Source: Phanerochaete sordida
Lineage: Eukaryota > Basidiomycota > Agaricomycetes > Polyporales > Phanerochaetaceae
NCBI GenBank assembly: GCA_019973155.2
Contig: BPQB01000022.1
Location: forward strand, 1 to 64,000
Direction of reading: 5' to 3'
Length of the DNA: 64,000 bases
Of this stretch, positions 34,340 through 46,660 are shown in pieces (within the stretch, counting starts at the first letter, position 1; each line of letters starts with the position of its first letter). A model generated the notes under the pieces. The model worked only from the letters and a program-made list of their open reading frames with translations. It ran no database searches and was not told the DNA's origin. The translations under genes were made by a program, and so were the position numbers.

Positions 34340-36217
34340 TTAGTGCTGTGGTCCAGGCCATTCCGATAGTCCGAACGCCATCTCCAGCCGACGTAGCGCG
34401 AGCTGCGAGGCAAGGAAAAGCGAACGATGAGTGCGAAATGCTACAAACGAATTTATGAGTACTCACGCGCATCTGCTTCTCGGGTAATGTGAACGTCATC
34501 CTGAAGCGCGTCACAATCGGGTCTGCAAATGTCGTAGTGGGTTTCTGCGACTGCATAAGCAACATTATTTTTGAGAGCACCGAGAAGACGCACGATGAAG
34601 ACGCCACATCTGAGCATGGCTGCCACAGCAGCGTCGAGTCGTTCCTGTATGCCGAGCGACGCGCCGGCAGAGTCCTTGGTGGGCATGATCGGGTCGAAGT
34701 CCACGATGAAGAAGACACCAGCGGAAGGGGGGATAAAGCTGCACCAAGCAACGTAAGTTATGATGTAGTTGAGAACCACTCTGGCAAACCCAGCTCGCAC
34801 ACAAGGGTGACGTACCTCAGCTTATGGAAATCGCACCAACTCCCGACCAGCTCAAACGCCGTGGACATGCGCCTGATGTTCTCATCGAGGAACCATCTGG
34901 CGAACGGCGCGAGCTCTGTCACTTCTTCAGCACCCTCCCTGACGCTTCCGAGGAAAATGTGCGCGAAGAGCGCGTCCGCCGCCGCCGAGATCGGCGTCGC
35001 GCGCAGCCCGACGTTCAGCATGCGCACGAGCGCGGGGTTGTGCTGCGAGACGAGCGCGCCGACCTTGATGCCGCTCGCGCCAAACGCCTTCGTCGGGCCC
35101 GCGAGCACGTGGATGCGCGCGGGGTCGACGCCCGCCGCGTTTCCCGGCTGCGAGACCGGGAGCGCGAGGATGGACGTGAACGGTGGCGGCTGTGGGACGC
35201 GCGATGACGCGAAGACCTGGTTCGCGAAGACCTCGTCGACGAGCAGGTGCAGGTTGAACTGGACGTAGGAGTTAGTTTAGGGAGACGGGAGGGTCAGAAT
35301 GGCGTACCTCCTCGGCGAGGGCGGCGTAGGCGAGCACCGTCTCCGTTGGGTACGCGCGCGCCAGCGGGTTGTGTGGGTTGCAGAGGAGCAATACTCGGAT
35401 ACGCGTGCCGCTCTGTTCGGACTCTTGGATGGCGGTACGAAGGTACGATATGCTTGCCAGGGAGAGCGAGTCGACCTCTGGTGGAACGCGTGCCAGGATG
35501 ACTTTGGCGCGCGCAGGGTAGATAACGTCTCGGCGGTAGTCGTCTGTAAATGCTGGTCAATCGGCGAGGTAGAGCTGCAAAATTATGATTTCGTACCGTA
35601 GAACGGCTACAATCAGGCTTTCTTGAGCATGCTGCAGTGTCGATTAGATTGAAATGCTTGTACTTACTGCGGTCAGTAAAACTCCATCGCCCTCGTCGCA
35701 GACCGCCCACATAAATTGAGCAATAATGGAGCCTAGTCCAGGCCCTATTACGGTATGTGTAGGCGTCACAGGTGTCAGAGGCTTCGCGTAGTCGTTGATG
35801 TACAGTGGCAAAGCCTGAACAGTGCTCTGTACGAATCCATTTGTGACCGATGTCCCTGGTTAATCATGAGAAAACAAGTAAGACAGTTTTACCAAATCAC
35901 TTACGGTACTTCAGGTGACTTGGAACTATGTGACAGTGGGCATTCATGTACTGGACTCGTTATCAGCAGGCTGCACGGAGACCCGAGGACAGTCATACTT
36001 CGGCGAGCTCTTCGCTGAGCAAGGAGTTCTCGGCCGTGGCGAGGCTGATGATGCCCTCAGGGTTAAGAGCATCATGATAGAACTTGCTTGTGACAGAGCT
36101 GCGTTCGTTAACACTCGTGGCCGTGTCAAAACGCTTGAACATAACTCACTATCCCGGGATGTCGACCTCATTTTCCAGCCTGGTCTGGCCTCTGCGAGAC
36201 AGGGTCGGAGAGCTCAT
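34340..36217 (-). CDS. PLP-dependent aminotransferase, ACC-synthase/GliI type
   Basis: Ten exons on the minus strand, about 451 residues: 36217-36150, 36086-35999, 35950-35905, 35855-35668, 35606-35597, 35543-35308, 35258-34816, 34738-34581, 34522-34467 and 34402-34340. All phases close; exon 5 is 10 nt. It is a fold-type I class I/II enzyme. The start KFYHDALNPEGIISLATAEN is typical of the ACC-synthase-like group, as is GPGLGSIIAQFMWAVCDEGD. LLLCNPHNPLA, Asp220 in LVDEVF (pyridine nitrogen contact) and the Schiff-base Lys269 in AGPTKAFGASGIKVGAL follow. The C-terminus has RFRMTFTLPE. In fungi this group includes GliI-type C-S lyases of epidithiodiketopiperazine pathways as well as transaminases of unknown role; which reaction occurs here cannot be told. 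No targeting signal is seen. Confidence 0.92.
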
Positions 36218-36967
36218 GGCAGCTCTGGTCTGGTGTCAGCCGGGTGCCGTCTTCGTCGGGTCCACGCACGCGTCGTCGCGGACTGTGTGTGAGAGTAGGA
36301 GATTGCGGAAAGAGTGCGCCCTTCGGCACGAAGCGCTTATGTCCGGGATGGTACTCGGGCTCGGGCCGGCCACCGAAGACGCGGGCAAGCACTGCTCTTC
36401 GCTCGGTCCACCCACTACCATCAACCTCGTCCTCCGTTCATACACCGGACAGATCCTCTCGTTTGTATGGGTCAGGCTCGAGCTCAATTGATTCTCCCAA
36501 GGCGCTACGACTTCGCGTGAATCCGTGCGCTGCGCCGTGGCTCGGGAAAACCATCCAGCAGATGGTCCTCGATGGCCACGAGTGTCGCAGGAGACGGACA
36601 CGTAAATAGTCTGGATGTACTCCTCAACCCACTGAGATTGCAGGACAATTTGCATCGCTTTCCAGCTGTTCCATTAGATCCGGGGCAGTTGGCCCAATCG
36701 CCTGTCTCACTGTTTGCGGGAAGTGTGCGCAGGCTGTAGCTCATAGCGAGTAGCCCTCAACTTTTAGACAAGCACAGTCCAGAAAACGATTGTTATTCGC
36801 GTCGACCCCGTTGAGAAGGCGCTCATAGTGTATCCTGAGAGTCGCCTTGGCTTCGAATGAGGGTGGTCGCTACGTGTGCGAGGGTGCCTGGGGTCCGCCG
36901 CGTCGGCGGGCGATATAAATCTCCCCGTAAAGCACGCCTCCGAGAGCCCAAGACCTCGCCGCCGACC
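36218..36967. promoter_or_regulatory. divergent promoter region, aminotransferase / acetyltransferase
   Basis: This 750 nt region separates the 5' ends of the aminotransferase (minus) and GNAT (plus) genes. A TATAAA is at 36914-36919, 49 nt before the GNAT ATG. No gene is supported inside. Confidence 0.5.
36914..36919 (+). promoter_or_regulatory. TATA box of the GNAT gene
   Basis: TATAAA 49 nt upstream of the ATG at 36968, in otherwise GC-rich sequence. Confidence 0.5.
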
Positions 36968-38066
36968 ATGTACAGGAACGACTTCAGAGCCGAGCCCAGC
37001 GTGCCAGTGCTGCCGACGGACGACCTGCACGAGACGACCCCGGTCGCGGAGTACGACCTCAACTCGGTGATACCCCCGCCCCCGGCACCACTCAAGACGG
37101 ACCTTGTGCTCCTCGAGCCGCTCGTGGTGCGTGCCGCGCCACTGTTTCTGCGACGGGAACTGAAGTAAGGTGGAGCCCGCGCTGCACGGCGACGCGCTCG
37201 CGGCAGCCCTCTCGGCCGAGCCCGCGGGCGACGACCCGGACGTCTGGTTCTACCCCTTCCCCTCCGGTCGGCCCTACAGTGCGTTCTCGCAGCCGTTTCT
37301 GTAGCTGTTGCACCACTGACACAGCATGTCGCGTGCAGAAACGCGTGAAGAGACCTTTCTGTACATGGAGAAGCAGCGCCGACGCGCGAACGTGCTGCCG
37401 TTCGCCATCATCGACCGCCGCTCCGGAGATTTCGCAGGGACGATGAGGTGCGCCCCTTGCAGTGCACGTCCGCCCGCTCGCGCTGCAGCGCGCGGATCCC
37501 GGCGCACGTGCCTGCACCCTCCGCCCCCGCGCTACCATGCTGACCGCGGCCCGCAGCCTCGGCTGCGACCCGAAGCAGGCGAACCTCGACGTGCGCCTGA
37601 TGAGCGTGAAGCTGCTCCCGCGGTTCCGCGGGGGCGCGCTCTTCGTGCACGCGTCCTTCCTGCTGCTCGCGTACGCGCTCGACCCGGCCGCGCGCGGCGG
37701 CCTCGGGCTCGTGCGCGTCGGCTGGCGCGCGCCGCCGGAGAACACGCGCAGCCAGCGCGCGGCCGCGAAGCTCGGGTTCGCGCGCGAGGGCGTACAGCGG
37801 TGCGTCGTCCTCTCTCTGCTCTGCGAGCACGCGTTGATGGTGGTGTTGGGGGCAGGTGCTACGAGGTCTCGGACGCGAGCGCAGTGCTGCTCGCGGCGCC
37901 GTACCCGCACCTGCGCGCGGCGCCCGACGGCACGCGCCGGCTCACGGAGGACGCGGTGATCTGCGCGCTGACAGTGCATGACTGGCTCGGGCCCGAGGAC
38001 AAGCGGGGGCGCCTGGAGGCGCTCTGCGCGGCGGCGCAGGACGCGGACGCGCGGCGGGCGATCTGA
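36968..38066 (+). CDS. GNAT N-acetyltransferase, RimJ/RimL type
   Basis: Five exons: 36968-37126, 37170-37278, 37339-37447, 37557-37799 and 37856-38066, about 276 residues. It matches the fungal GNAT group that transfers acetyl from acetyl-CoA to an amino group of a small molecule or protein. Visible marks: the opening DLVLLEPLVVEPALHGDALA, the cofactor-domain strands LPFAIIDRRSGDFAG, the V/Q-x-R/G-x-x-G/A-equivalent LLPRFRGGALFVHA, then ENTRSQRAAAKLGFAREGV, the usual C-terminal strand with the A-x-x-LGF signature, and DWLGPEDKRGRLEAL at the end. Introns 1 (43 nt) and 2 are the least certain, chosen by phase. The gene is very GC-rich, like its neighbours to 43 kb. It shares a divergent promoter with the aminotransferase gene. 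Confidence 0.8.
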
Positions 38067-38100
38067 TCGCGGATCGGGGTAGGCTGGGCGTGGCAGGCGG

Positions 38101-38139
38101 TGCGGACAGGGCGTGCGGACAGGACGTGCGGACAGGCGG
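38101..38139. repeat. 13-bp tandem repeat, three copies
   Basis: Three direct units of TGCGGACAGG followed by GCG, ACG or CGG lie just after the GNAT stop codon. Too few copies to suggest a function. Confidence 0.7.
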
Positions 38140-38479
38140 TGTACGCGGTACGGGGGCGGAAGGGCGGAGAGGAGACCAGTGTCGGCCCAGTGTCGAACCT
38201 TGCGGGATCGCTCCGGCCTCGCGCCGCGCATTTCGAAATCATCTACTTCGCGAATCTGTGGATAATCTATGTTTTGAGTTCGTCCGTGTGTTCTGGCGCG
38301 CGAGCCGTTGGGAGGGCGTGTGTTCGCGAGTGCGCGCGAGCGAGTCCGTGCCTCGACGCTGCTGGGGCGTGCACCAGCGCGTTGGCGCTCGGCGGTAGCC
38401 CTAGCTACTTAACGCGAGATGTGGGCATGGAGCCGGGTCCAAGGGCACTCGCCAAGCCACCAAGAGCACACCACGCAGC
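38140..38479. other. intergenic, no supported gene
   Basis: GC-rich spacer between the GNAT gene and the first cysteine-synthase-like gene; it should contain the latter's promoter. Confidence 0.5.
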
Positions 38480-40327
38480 ATGGAGCCGCAGCTGAACGTC
38501 TTCACGGGCCCGTCCGCGATCCGCGACTTCTACAACCCAGAGAAGAACCCGCCGCTCCCGGTACGTGGCCCGCGCCGCCGCGCACCGCGCGCTGACCCGC
38601 CGCGCCGCGCCACACGCAGCTCGTGGAGATCCCGGAGCACCCGTTCGTCGGCGACGGCGTGCGCATCTTCGCGAAGCTCATGACGCAGCTCCCCGCGGCG
38701 AACGTCAAGTCGCTCCCCGGTGCGTCCCCGAGTGTGAGCGCGAGTGCACGGCGCTGACCGCGCCCCAGCACTGAACATGCTCCTGCGCGGCTGCGAGTCC
38801 GGCGCGATCGACGCGCGCACGGAGCGCATCGTCGAGTACTCGTCGGGGAACACCGTCATCTCGCTCGGCATCCTCAGCCGCGTGCTCGGCCTCGCGCCCG
38901 TGACGGCGTACATCTCGAACAAGACGAGCGCCGTGAAGCTGCAGCTGCTGCGGTTCTTCGTGAGTCGCGCGAGCGTGAGTGGCGGAGAAGTCACTGACCA
39001 CGCTTTTGTAGGGCCTCGAGGTGTATGTACTCCGCGATGGGGCGCTGTCCGGGTCCCCGGCTGATAGCTCCGCAGGTCCCTCTTCGGCGGCCCGGCGCAG
39101 GTCGAGCCCGCAGACGTCAACGGCGGCATCCACGCCGCGATCGAGGACGGCAAGGCGCCAGGCGTCTTCAACCCCGGCCAGTACCACAACCACCACGTGC
39201 GCCTTCCCCTCTCTTCCCTCCTCTCCACTACCGCGCCACCGCATCGCGCTGACATGAGCACAGAACTCGGAGGCACACGTCCGCTGGACGGGCCCGCAGC
39301 TCCTCGCGCAGCTGCCGCAGCTCTCCGTCTTCGCCGCCGCCGTCGGCACCTCGGGCACGATGACGGGCACGGGCTCGTACTTCAAGGCCGTGAGCCCGCG
39401 GACGGTGAACCTCGGGTGCGCCCCGTCTCCTCCTCCTTGCCCCACCCTCGCTGAATGCGCTCTAGAATCTTCACTGCGCCGGGCGACCGCGTGCCGGGCC
39501 CGCGGCCGATCGACCTCGTGCAGACGGTGGACCTGCCGTGGAAGGAGGTGATTGATGATGCAGAATATGTGGGCTCGCGCGCGGCGTACACGCGCAGCCT
39601 CGCGCTGTGCCGCGCGGGCCTGCTCGTCGGGCCGAGCTCGGGGCTCGCGCTCGAGGGCCTGCTGCAGTACCTGCAGAAGGCGAAGGACGCGCGCACGCTC
39701 GACGCGCTGCGCACCGCCGACGGCTCCGTCACCTGTGCGTGCGCCCGCTCTGCGATGTCGGACGATGCTGATGCAAGAACAGGCGCGTTCATCTGCTGCG
39801 ACCAGCCGTTCGTGTACCTCGGCGACTACTTCGACAAGGTCCCCGCGGAGCTCTTCCCGCCCGTGCACAAGGAACAGCTCCTCAAGGTCGACACGTACCC
39901 GTACGGCGTCGACTGGCGCCTCACGCCCGCCGACGCGCCGCGCCTGCTCGAGGCCCTCCCGACGCCGTGCGCCGACGGCGCGGGCGCCGCGCCGGTGGTG
40001 CTCCTCGACCTGCGCGCGCCGGGCGACTCGCTCGCGGCGCAGCCGCGCGCGGGCGGGTTACCGGTGGTGGGGCTCGCGGTCGAGGCGCGGGGCGCCGCGA
40101 ACCCGTTCCGCGACGCGGACGTGCTCGAAAGGGCGTGGACGGCGCTCAACACGCGCCTCGCGCCCTCCGACGAGCAATTCCGCGGGTTGTTTGGGGATGC
40201 GCGCAAGCGCGTGCTCGTGCTGTCGTACGACGGCACCGTCGCGAGCGTCGCGTGTAGCGTGTTGCGCGCGAAGGGCGCGGAGGCGTTTTGGCTCGATGGG
40301 AGGCCGGAGGAGCTGGGGTGCCTGTGA
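38480..40327 (+). CDS. cysteine-synthase-like PLP enzyme with degenerate rhodanese domain, copy 1
   Basis: Eight exons: 38480-38560, 38620-38719, 38769-38959, 39012-39022, 39076-39196, 39264-39415, 39466-39734 and 39783-40327, about 489 residues. The N-terminal two thirds is a fold-type II PLP enzyme (cysteine synthase / cystathionine beta-synthase family). The Schiff-base lysine is Lys57 in AANVKSLPALN, the substrate loop is VEYSSGNTVISLGIL, the phosphate-binding loop GTSGTMTGTG, and GLLVGPSSGLA follows. The last 150 residues align with a rhodanese domain (LLDLRAPGD, FGDARKRVLVLSYDGTVAS) but have no active-site cysteine, so sulfurtransfer is unlikely. An 11 nt exon (39012-39022) is conserved in the paralog at 49647. 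The true substrate is unknown; O-acetylserine/serine and a thiol are the family norm. Confidence 0.88.
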
Positions 40328-42739
40328 GGGCTTGAGGGAAAGGGTCGGGCTTGTAGAGTATTTATGTGTCAGAGAGTCGTGTCGGAATCTATAGCTGCGT
40401 AACTCACTCGTGGAGGGACTGAATGACTGTCCGATGAGTTACCTGCAAGGTGCTTCTGAGTCGGGGCAGGCCGACCTTCGCTCCTCTGGCACAGCTGAGA
40501 TTTTCCGCGGTCTGACACTGGTCCTTGCTCGACCAGGAGCATCCTCGGCTATGGGCTGGTACGACACTCAGTGTCGAGGCCTCTTCGTCCGAGTCGACAC
40601 TTACCTGCGTGAACGCGAGTAGTGGTCCGGGGCTGGGCACGATACTCCTGTAAGGCCCTCTGCGCTAGCCTGAGTCTTGGCTCGCCAGGCTTCTGGCCCG
40701 ACAAGAGCAAGCCAGAGTAGAGGTAGCACTTGTCCTGTTCGCGCTTACGGGTCGCTGTGTGCATGGGGGGCGCGAGGCGAGCAAGAAGCGGCAGGGAACG
40801 CAGGGACGACGCGAAGGCTGTCCAGGGACGCAGCCACAGTGGCCCACAGCTGTCGCCAAGTCGATGGCGGTGGCAAAGAGCAGAGCGTGGCGTTAGGCTC
40901 TGACAGCGAGTCAAATTGGCGGCGCGCTGCCCGCTGATTCGCCCGCCGCACACGCGCCTATCGCCGGCACAATTGCCTCCCCGCAGAATTGCCTCGGCCG
41001 TCTCCTGCCTTCTTCCTTGCTGCCATATAAGACCCTGCGCTCGAAAATGCCTCGCTCTTCCTTCCCCCCACCTGCTGCTCCTCCTGCCGGCGTCCCATGC
41101 TCCCTCTCCTGGCCTTCCAGCGTCGCCCATCTCACGCCTCGCCTGGTCTACAGCCCCACCATCGCACGGGCTCGCTACTAGTTCTTGTCGCGGCCTCATA
41201 TCTCCTGCCTTCGTATGTTTCTCCAAGTTCTCCTCTACTGACATACGTTATCGCCGCAGAAACACAGGACTGCGCGGTGCAGTCCTCGCCTGGCGCTCGC
41301 CCGCCGGTTCAGTTCGCCACTGCCATCAGCGGAACCGCACCGCAAGTCGATCCGCCCCGCCGTCGTCGCTCAAGCTCCTCGCGCTGCTGTGCTCGACGTG
41401 GAGGCAGCTCCGCGCGCCCGACAACACCCGAAACGCCCCCAGGGCCCTGTTACGGTCGGCCGACGACGACGAAGGGACCCTGTTTGAAAGCGCCTTTCGA
41501 ACGGGGCTTGTTCGTCGCTGTCGCCGCCGACCACCGGCAATACCGTGTCGGCGGGCACCCTAAACCCTCTGCGCCTGCGCCCCGTCTCCCTCGCGCTGGC
41601 ACTCTGCGCCGCCTCTCCTGCGTTTCTCCGGCACTAGCGACACCTGGCTCGGGACCCGCACGCGCGTGCGCTGTGAAATGCGCCCGCTGGCTCTATTCGC
41701 CCGCTCTAGGTCACCTCTCTGCGCCCTCCTTCACGCGCCGATCGCGGTCGCGCCTGGCGGTGCCGACGACGTGCTCGCAGAAGCGGGCCTCCCGGACAGC
41801 AAATCTGCTCGTGGAAGCTGGTCTCCGGAACTTCATCTACCCCCTTCCAGTCCTGCTTCGCCAACGGATCCCGACCGCGGACCTCCGCCCTCGCGCACGC
41901 CTCTTCCCAGCCTCTATTCACCCAGCCGGCACCCCCACTACCCTCTACGTCTCGGGCCTACACCGCCGTCTCGCCCGCGCATACACCCTTTCCCAGCACG
42001 CACGCGCGCCCCATTTGCAAATGCCCCATCGCGCCATCGACGCCTGCGCTCGCGACGCGCCGCTATCCCCGCAGAGGGCACCGCCTGTCGCGAGGACGCG
42101 CGGTGCCAGCGGTCCCTGCGCGGATCCGCCCCCTCTCGCGCCGGGGATCGGAAGTGCCGCGCGCGGCGTGCTCGGGACTGATCGTCCTGCCGGGTTATTC
42201 TGGGGTGTACAGGTCTCTGGGAGCCGGGGCGGCGTATGTGCGGTGGGCGGGGTGGTGATGGCGGGTGAGGTGCGATGGGCTTGGGTGTGGAGGAATGTGT
42301 AGCTTGGTGCTGCAATATACTCGTGAATTGTCGCAGAAACGCTGTCGTTCTTCGCACAGTGTGATGGTTGCGTGTGGGCCTGCGTGCGCGTGCGTCTGGT
42401 AATCGCAGTGCCTGCTCTGCGGGCGAAGGGATGCGCATCAGCTGCTGCAAAGAAAGTATGGTGGATCTGCCTCAGGCGATGAATGTAGAGTTCTGCCCGC
42501 TTTGACTCACGCACCCATCAAGTGCGTACGAAACCAGCTTAGAATTCAGACGAAGGACTGAACACAGATAAAGACATTGTAAGATGGGGAAACTGTAATA
42601 GAACACTCTTTTATTATCTACGACTGTGACAGCTACAGTAGAGTAGGGAGCGTACACCGTGAACCTCGCAGACAGACACATCAAATCGCACAATGCAGAG
42701 AAACCACTCGCAAGGAAAGTCGACAAACGAGATACAGCT
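40328..42739. other. long GC-rich intergenic stretch, no supported gene
   Basis: A 401-codon frame (41097-42302) and others on both strands are open mainly because the sequence is GC-rich; their translations are Pro/Arg/Ser-rich, with no motif, no signal and no paralog. The region could hide a non-conserved gene or long untranslated RNA, but nothing supports one. Confidence 0.5.
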
Positions 42740-45233
42740 TTACCAGCTGCGAACAGAAGGTCAGCGACGCGCCACACAGAGTGAAGGACCACACGCACTC
42801 ATACGCCTCCGCGTGCAGGAACGCCTCCTGGCACGGGCTGTACCCGTCCGCGATCACCATCTGGCAGTGCCCCACCGCGTTGCGCACGTCGTACACGAAC
42901 GCGTCCGGGCCACACACTACCGCACCCGTCAGCGCCGCGCCCCCCACCGCCAAAGAATCAAACACGCACCTGCAAACGCGACACGCCCGCCGAGCGGCGA
43001 CGCACACGCCTCGCGCACGACGGCGGGCAGGTCCGGGCGCCCCGCGTGCGTCAGCGCCGTCGGCACCTCCGGCACCGCGAGGTGCGCCGCGCTGTCGACG
43101 GCGGCGCCCTCGAGCGCCTTCTCGCCCTTCCCGACGCTCGCCGCCGCAATCGTGGGCACGCTGCTGCCGCTGCTCGCGCGGCTGCCCGCGACGCCCGCGG
43201 CCTCGAGGTCCGCGCCGTCGGCGGTGACGTGGATGTGCACCGCGAGCGCCGTGCCCGTCTCCGCCGCGCGGCGCGCGGCCTCGGCGATGTAGGGCTCGAG
43301 CCACGGGCGCGTGCCTGCGGGGGCGTCAGTCAGCGGACGGTGGGAGGGTGGGCGGAAGGCGCACCGGGGTGGCGGTACGCGACGACGAGCGTGACGTGCT
43401 TGCAGCGCATGCCGCTGCCGAAGGCGCGCGCGAGGTCTTGCAGGAGCGGCATCACGAACGTCGAGCCTGGCGCGGGGGTTAGTGGAGTACGAGCGGGGCG
43501 GGAGGGCACGTACCGCTGCCGCCCGCGAGGAGGTACACGCGGTCGAAGCCGTGGAGCGAGACGGGCACGCCGCCGTACGGGCCGTCGAGCAGGAGGCGGC
43601 CGTTGGGGCGCGCGAGCGCGAGGTCCGCGAGCTGCTTCGTGAGGCCGCCGCGCACGCGGAAGACGATCTCGACGTCGTGCGTGGCGGCGCCGGGCGTGCG
43701 GATGTTCGAGATCGTGAAGGGGTGCGTGCTGAAGGGAAGCAGCCAGCCGCCGGTGAGGAAGCGGATGAAGACGTGCTGGCCGGGCGCCCACCAGAAGCGG
43801 TGCGGCGCGTGGATCGTGACCTTGATCATGCTCGGGTCGCCGAGCTGCTTGAGCGTGTACGGCACGCCGAGCGCGCCGTAGAAGAGCGTGCGGCCGACCT
43901 GGATGAGCCAGGTGGTGGTGTAGATGGCAAGTGTCGCCCAGAAGTAGTCCCTGATAGGGCGTCAGCCAGGCCACAGTGCGTCGGTAGACCGCGCGTACCA
44001 AGACGTCAGACGGAAGTCGCAGTGAATGAACAGCGCGACCATGAAGATACCAGCGGCGCTATGCGGATGGATTAGGATTCGTATTCGAGCTCCAAGTCGC
44101 TGAGCGTACCAGAAGTGCAGCTTCTTGAAGAGCTCATAGTACCGGCTGCGAATAATTCCCCATGACATTAAAATCAACCAGGTCTGAACAACGAGCAGGA
44201 TTAGTTCGAGGACAGCTACTATCAAGATCAGACGTACCTGAGGAACCAGTGCCGCAACGCCAGACCAGTACCATGGCTGGGTGTTGTACTTCTTCACCAT
44301 GACGCCCTGCTGGATGTTGTAATGGATGAACGGGAACGTGTGCATCAGGGACGTGATGTCTGGAAACTCTTGTGAGCGACATCGCCTCATAACCGTCTGC
44401 GGGCTTACACATAAAGGTGGCGGACCAGCGATGGTACACCTGGAGCCTTTCGTGCGAAGCGCCAGTGAGAATGCCGACATAGTTGACCTTGGTCGCGAAC
44501 GCGCTGAAAAAAGATGCTTAGACGGAGTCAAAAGGGACAGGGCAATGACGGTACCCACATCATAAATGGCATGATGGCGATAGAGATCCACCCAGAGCGG
44601 GTCGCGAGCGGAGGGCTACTGCCCATCTCAGAGTTCGGCCAATAATACGGGCGAACCGCAATCGAGAAAGCTGCAAGGACGGCGTCAGCCAGGCCCGTCA
44701 GGGTTCGAGCTGAAGTTCAACGTACCCATGACGAAGGTGAAGATGCCGGCGACACCGATGACGGAACCCATGGGCGGCGCGTAGTAGCAAATGGACTTGA
44801 TGCGAACCTGCTTAGAGGTGAAGTAGCGGTAGATCGCGACGCCCCTCTCCAGAGCGTTCGCACGGCGAGGTATGGGCTTCTTGCTACAAGGCAACGCCGT
44901 CAGTACGCCGGGGAGAAGCAGACACCTGAAACACGAACCTGCGTGCAGCGAACCACGAACGGATGAGGAACGCAAAGTACAAGAGCATCACCGTGCCGAT
45001 GCCCGCGCAGAAGAACTCGACGGTCGTCTGGCCGTAGCTCCAGTCGGCCTGGTACCACTGCACGCGCGCTATCAGTGCCTTGCCACGAGCGAGCGCGCCA
45101 GAACGGAGCGTACGTCGTGCCACTTCATCCGCAGCATCTTGATCTGCCAGTCGGTCATCTTCGTGTAGTCGTACCCCACGGGGTCCCGCGAGGAGTGCCA
45201 TAGGATGGGGTGCAGCAGCCAGATCTTGCCCAT
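42740..45233 (-). CDS. ferric-chelate reductase, FRE family
   Basis: Thirteen exons on the minus strand, about 622 residues: 45233-45114, 45057-44939, 44883-44726, 44670-44559, 44503-44409, 44359-44238, 44183-44110, 44058-43999, 43950-43514, 43466-43365, 43314-42970, 42916-42799 and 42746-42740. The protein moves electrons from NADPH through FAD and two haems across the membrane to reduce extracellular ferric or cupric ions. The haem helices show His-X13-His pairs: VYHRW with LMHTFPF, and KKLHF with LFIHCDF. FAD binding: HPFTISN; NADPH binding: LLAGGSGSTFVMPLL and VCGPDAFVYDVRNAV. The final exon is 7 nt and supplies the terminal Trp typical of the family; without it the frame would run on for 40 odd residues. 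The ATG at 45233 gives no signal peptide; an N-terminal extension is possible but not seen. Confidence 0.93.
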
Positions 45234-46660
45234 GGTGCCGGGAGCTTCTGGGTCGCTTGGTCGTCGGTGAGCGCGACGAGGGGCTAGGTCCTGCGGTGGA
45301 GGAGGGCCGAGGAAATCCAGGAAGTGCGGAGGGCGGGGGTCTAAGTACTATTTCGGCGCAGGCGCGTCGGCGAGATGCGGGGGACGCGAAAACCGGAGTA
45401 GTACATAGCTCGCCTTGCCCAGAGTGCCGCGACATATCGGCGTGATGCAGGTACTCCCTGGTGCCTTGGAAATCGCTGTTAATCCGTAGAACATAAGTCC
45501 AGGGTTCGAAAATGCCAAGAAGGGATGACAAACAAAAGCTTTTTCCAGCCCTGTTCGCGTGGTCATTGGATGTGGAGACCTCGCTTCGACCGCGTAGCAC
45601 GTGAAGGTATGACAGCCTGGATACCACAGATCGTCCCGACGCCGCTCTAGAGCTTGCACAGAGGAAGGGCGCAAATGCGACGGAGCGATGTTCTGCGGGG
45701 GGCAATTCAGCGATGTCGCCAAGCTCTGCGCTATCGCCTTGGTGCCTGCCCGGACCCATGTCAATCGCCGTCATGAACGAGTATCTGCTCATTACCTCCG
45801 GCGCTAGTGCGAAGCAAACAGGCGACCCGTCGGCGGCGGTGTCGCCTTCGATGTTCCCATCACACTGTCGGTCACCGCAAGTCGTAGCTGGCGCCGCGTC
45901 CTTGGCTGAGGTAGGAAGGCGTGTTTCAATGGCCGTAACCGTGTCGCCGCGTCCCACGGTTCGTGTACAGCATACCTACGAGCTGGCCTTGCTGTGCCCC
46001 GCAGTACGCGCTTTAGGCTTAAGCTGCGTTGATAGTGAGCACAAAAATTGACCGGACCAGCGTGGCCGGAATAAACGTACTGGAGGATGTCATCATAAGT
46101 CCCCGACAAAACCGGATGCTAATTTGCATTCCTCGTAGGTTAAGCCCAATTTATGACCGCCGGTAGCGAGCGATGTCATGTCCGCAGTCTTTCACCAAGG
46201 TTGCTAGAGTTCTCTTGGTAAGGGATTCTGTTTCACTATCCATAGGTAAATCTGCCAGGGAAGAGGGGTTTGGGAATGATAGGGCTTTGCTGACCCTGAA
46301 CTTCAAGCTTTCGACTTCGTCAGTATCGTCGGGTCGTGTAGAACGTCATCCGCGTGAAGCACCTCATCACGAGCTACCTTCTGCAAAACATCACGTCGAG
46401 GAGTAGTACATGGCATAACAATCCGCGCCTGGTCGATTCTCCAACCCTTGGTCGCGAATGCGCTCGACGTTGCTGACGATGATGAAGGAGGACGAGAAGA
46501 GCGAGAGCGGGACCCCGGACAGTTCTGGGCGCTCGCGTGAATTCAGGCGCCCGGACGATTTACGCTTGTTGCCTTCTTACCACCACCGGTTGAAATAGGA
46601 CTTGAGTACTGCTCGCCATGGCCCTCCGTCAGCGACACATACCGTCTGCTCTCTGCGAAG
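45234..46660. other. divergent intergenic region, ferric reductase / MFS
   Basis: No supported gene. The two flanking genes are transcribed away from each other, so promoters of both are expected here; I could not pick out reliable iron- or pathway-regulator sites by eye. Confidence 0.5.

Noticed and set aside
35294..35710. 138-codon frame inside the aminotransferase gene
   Set aside because: It merges intron and exon in a frame without PLP-enzyme motifs; the 10 nt exon solution restores them.
37092..38231. 379-codon antisense frame over the GNAT gene
   Set aside because: Shadow of GC-rich codons; the plus strand has recognisable GNAT motifs and closing phases.
39552..40394. 280-codon Arg-rich frame within the cysteine-synthase-like gene
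   Set aside because: Alternate-frame shadow of exons 7 and 8, whose own frame carries the family motifs.
41097..42302. 401-codon open frame in GC-rich DNA
   Set aside because: Low-complexity Pro/Arg/Ser translation, overlapping equally open frames on both strands, no motif or splice pattern.
44884..45957. long minus-strand frame upstream of the ferric reductase
   Set aside because: Only its downstream end overlaps a real exon (second exon, and in another frame); the rest has no motif and the exon phases do not need it.
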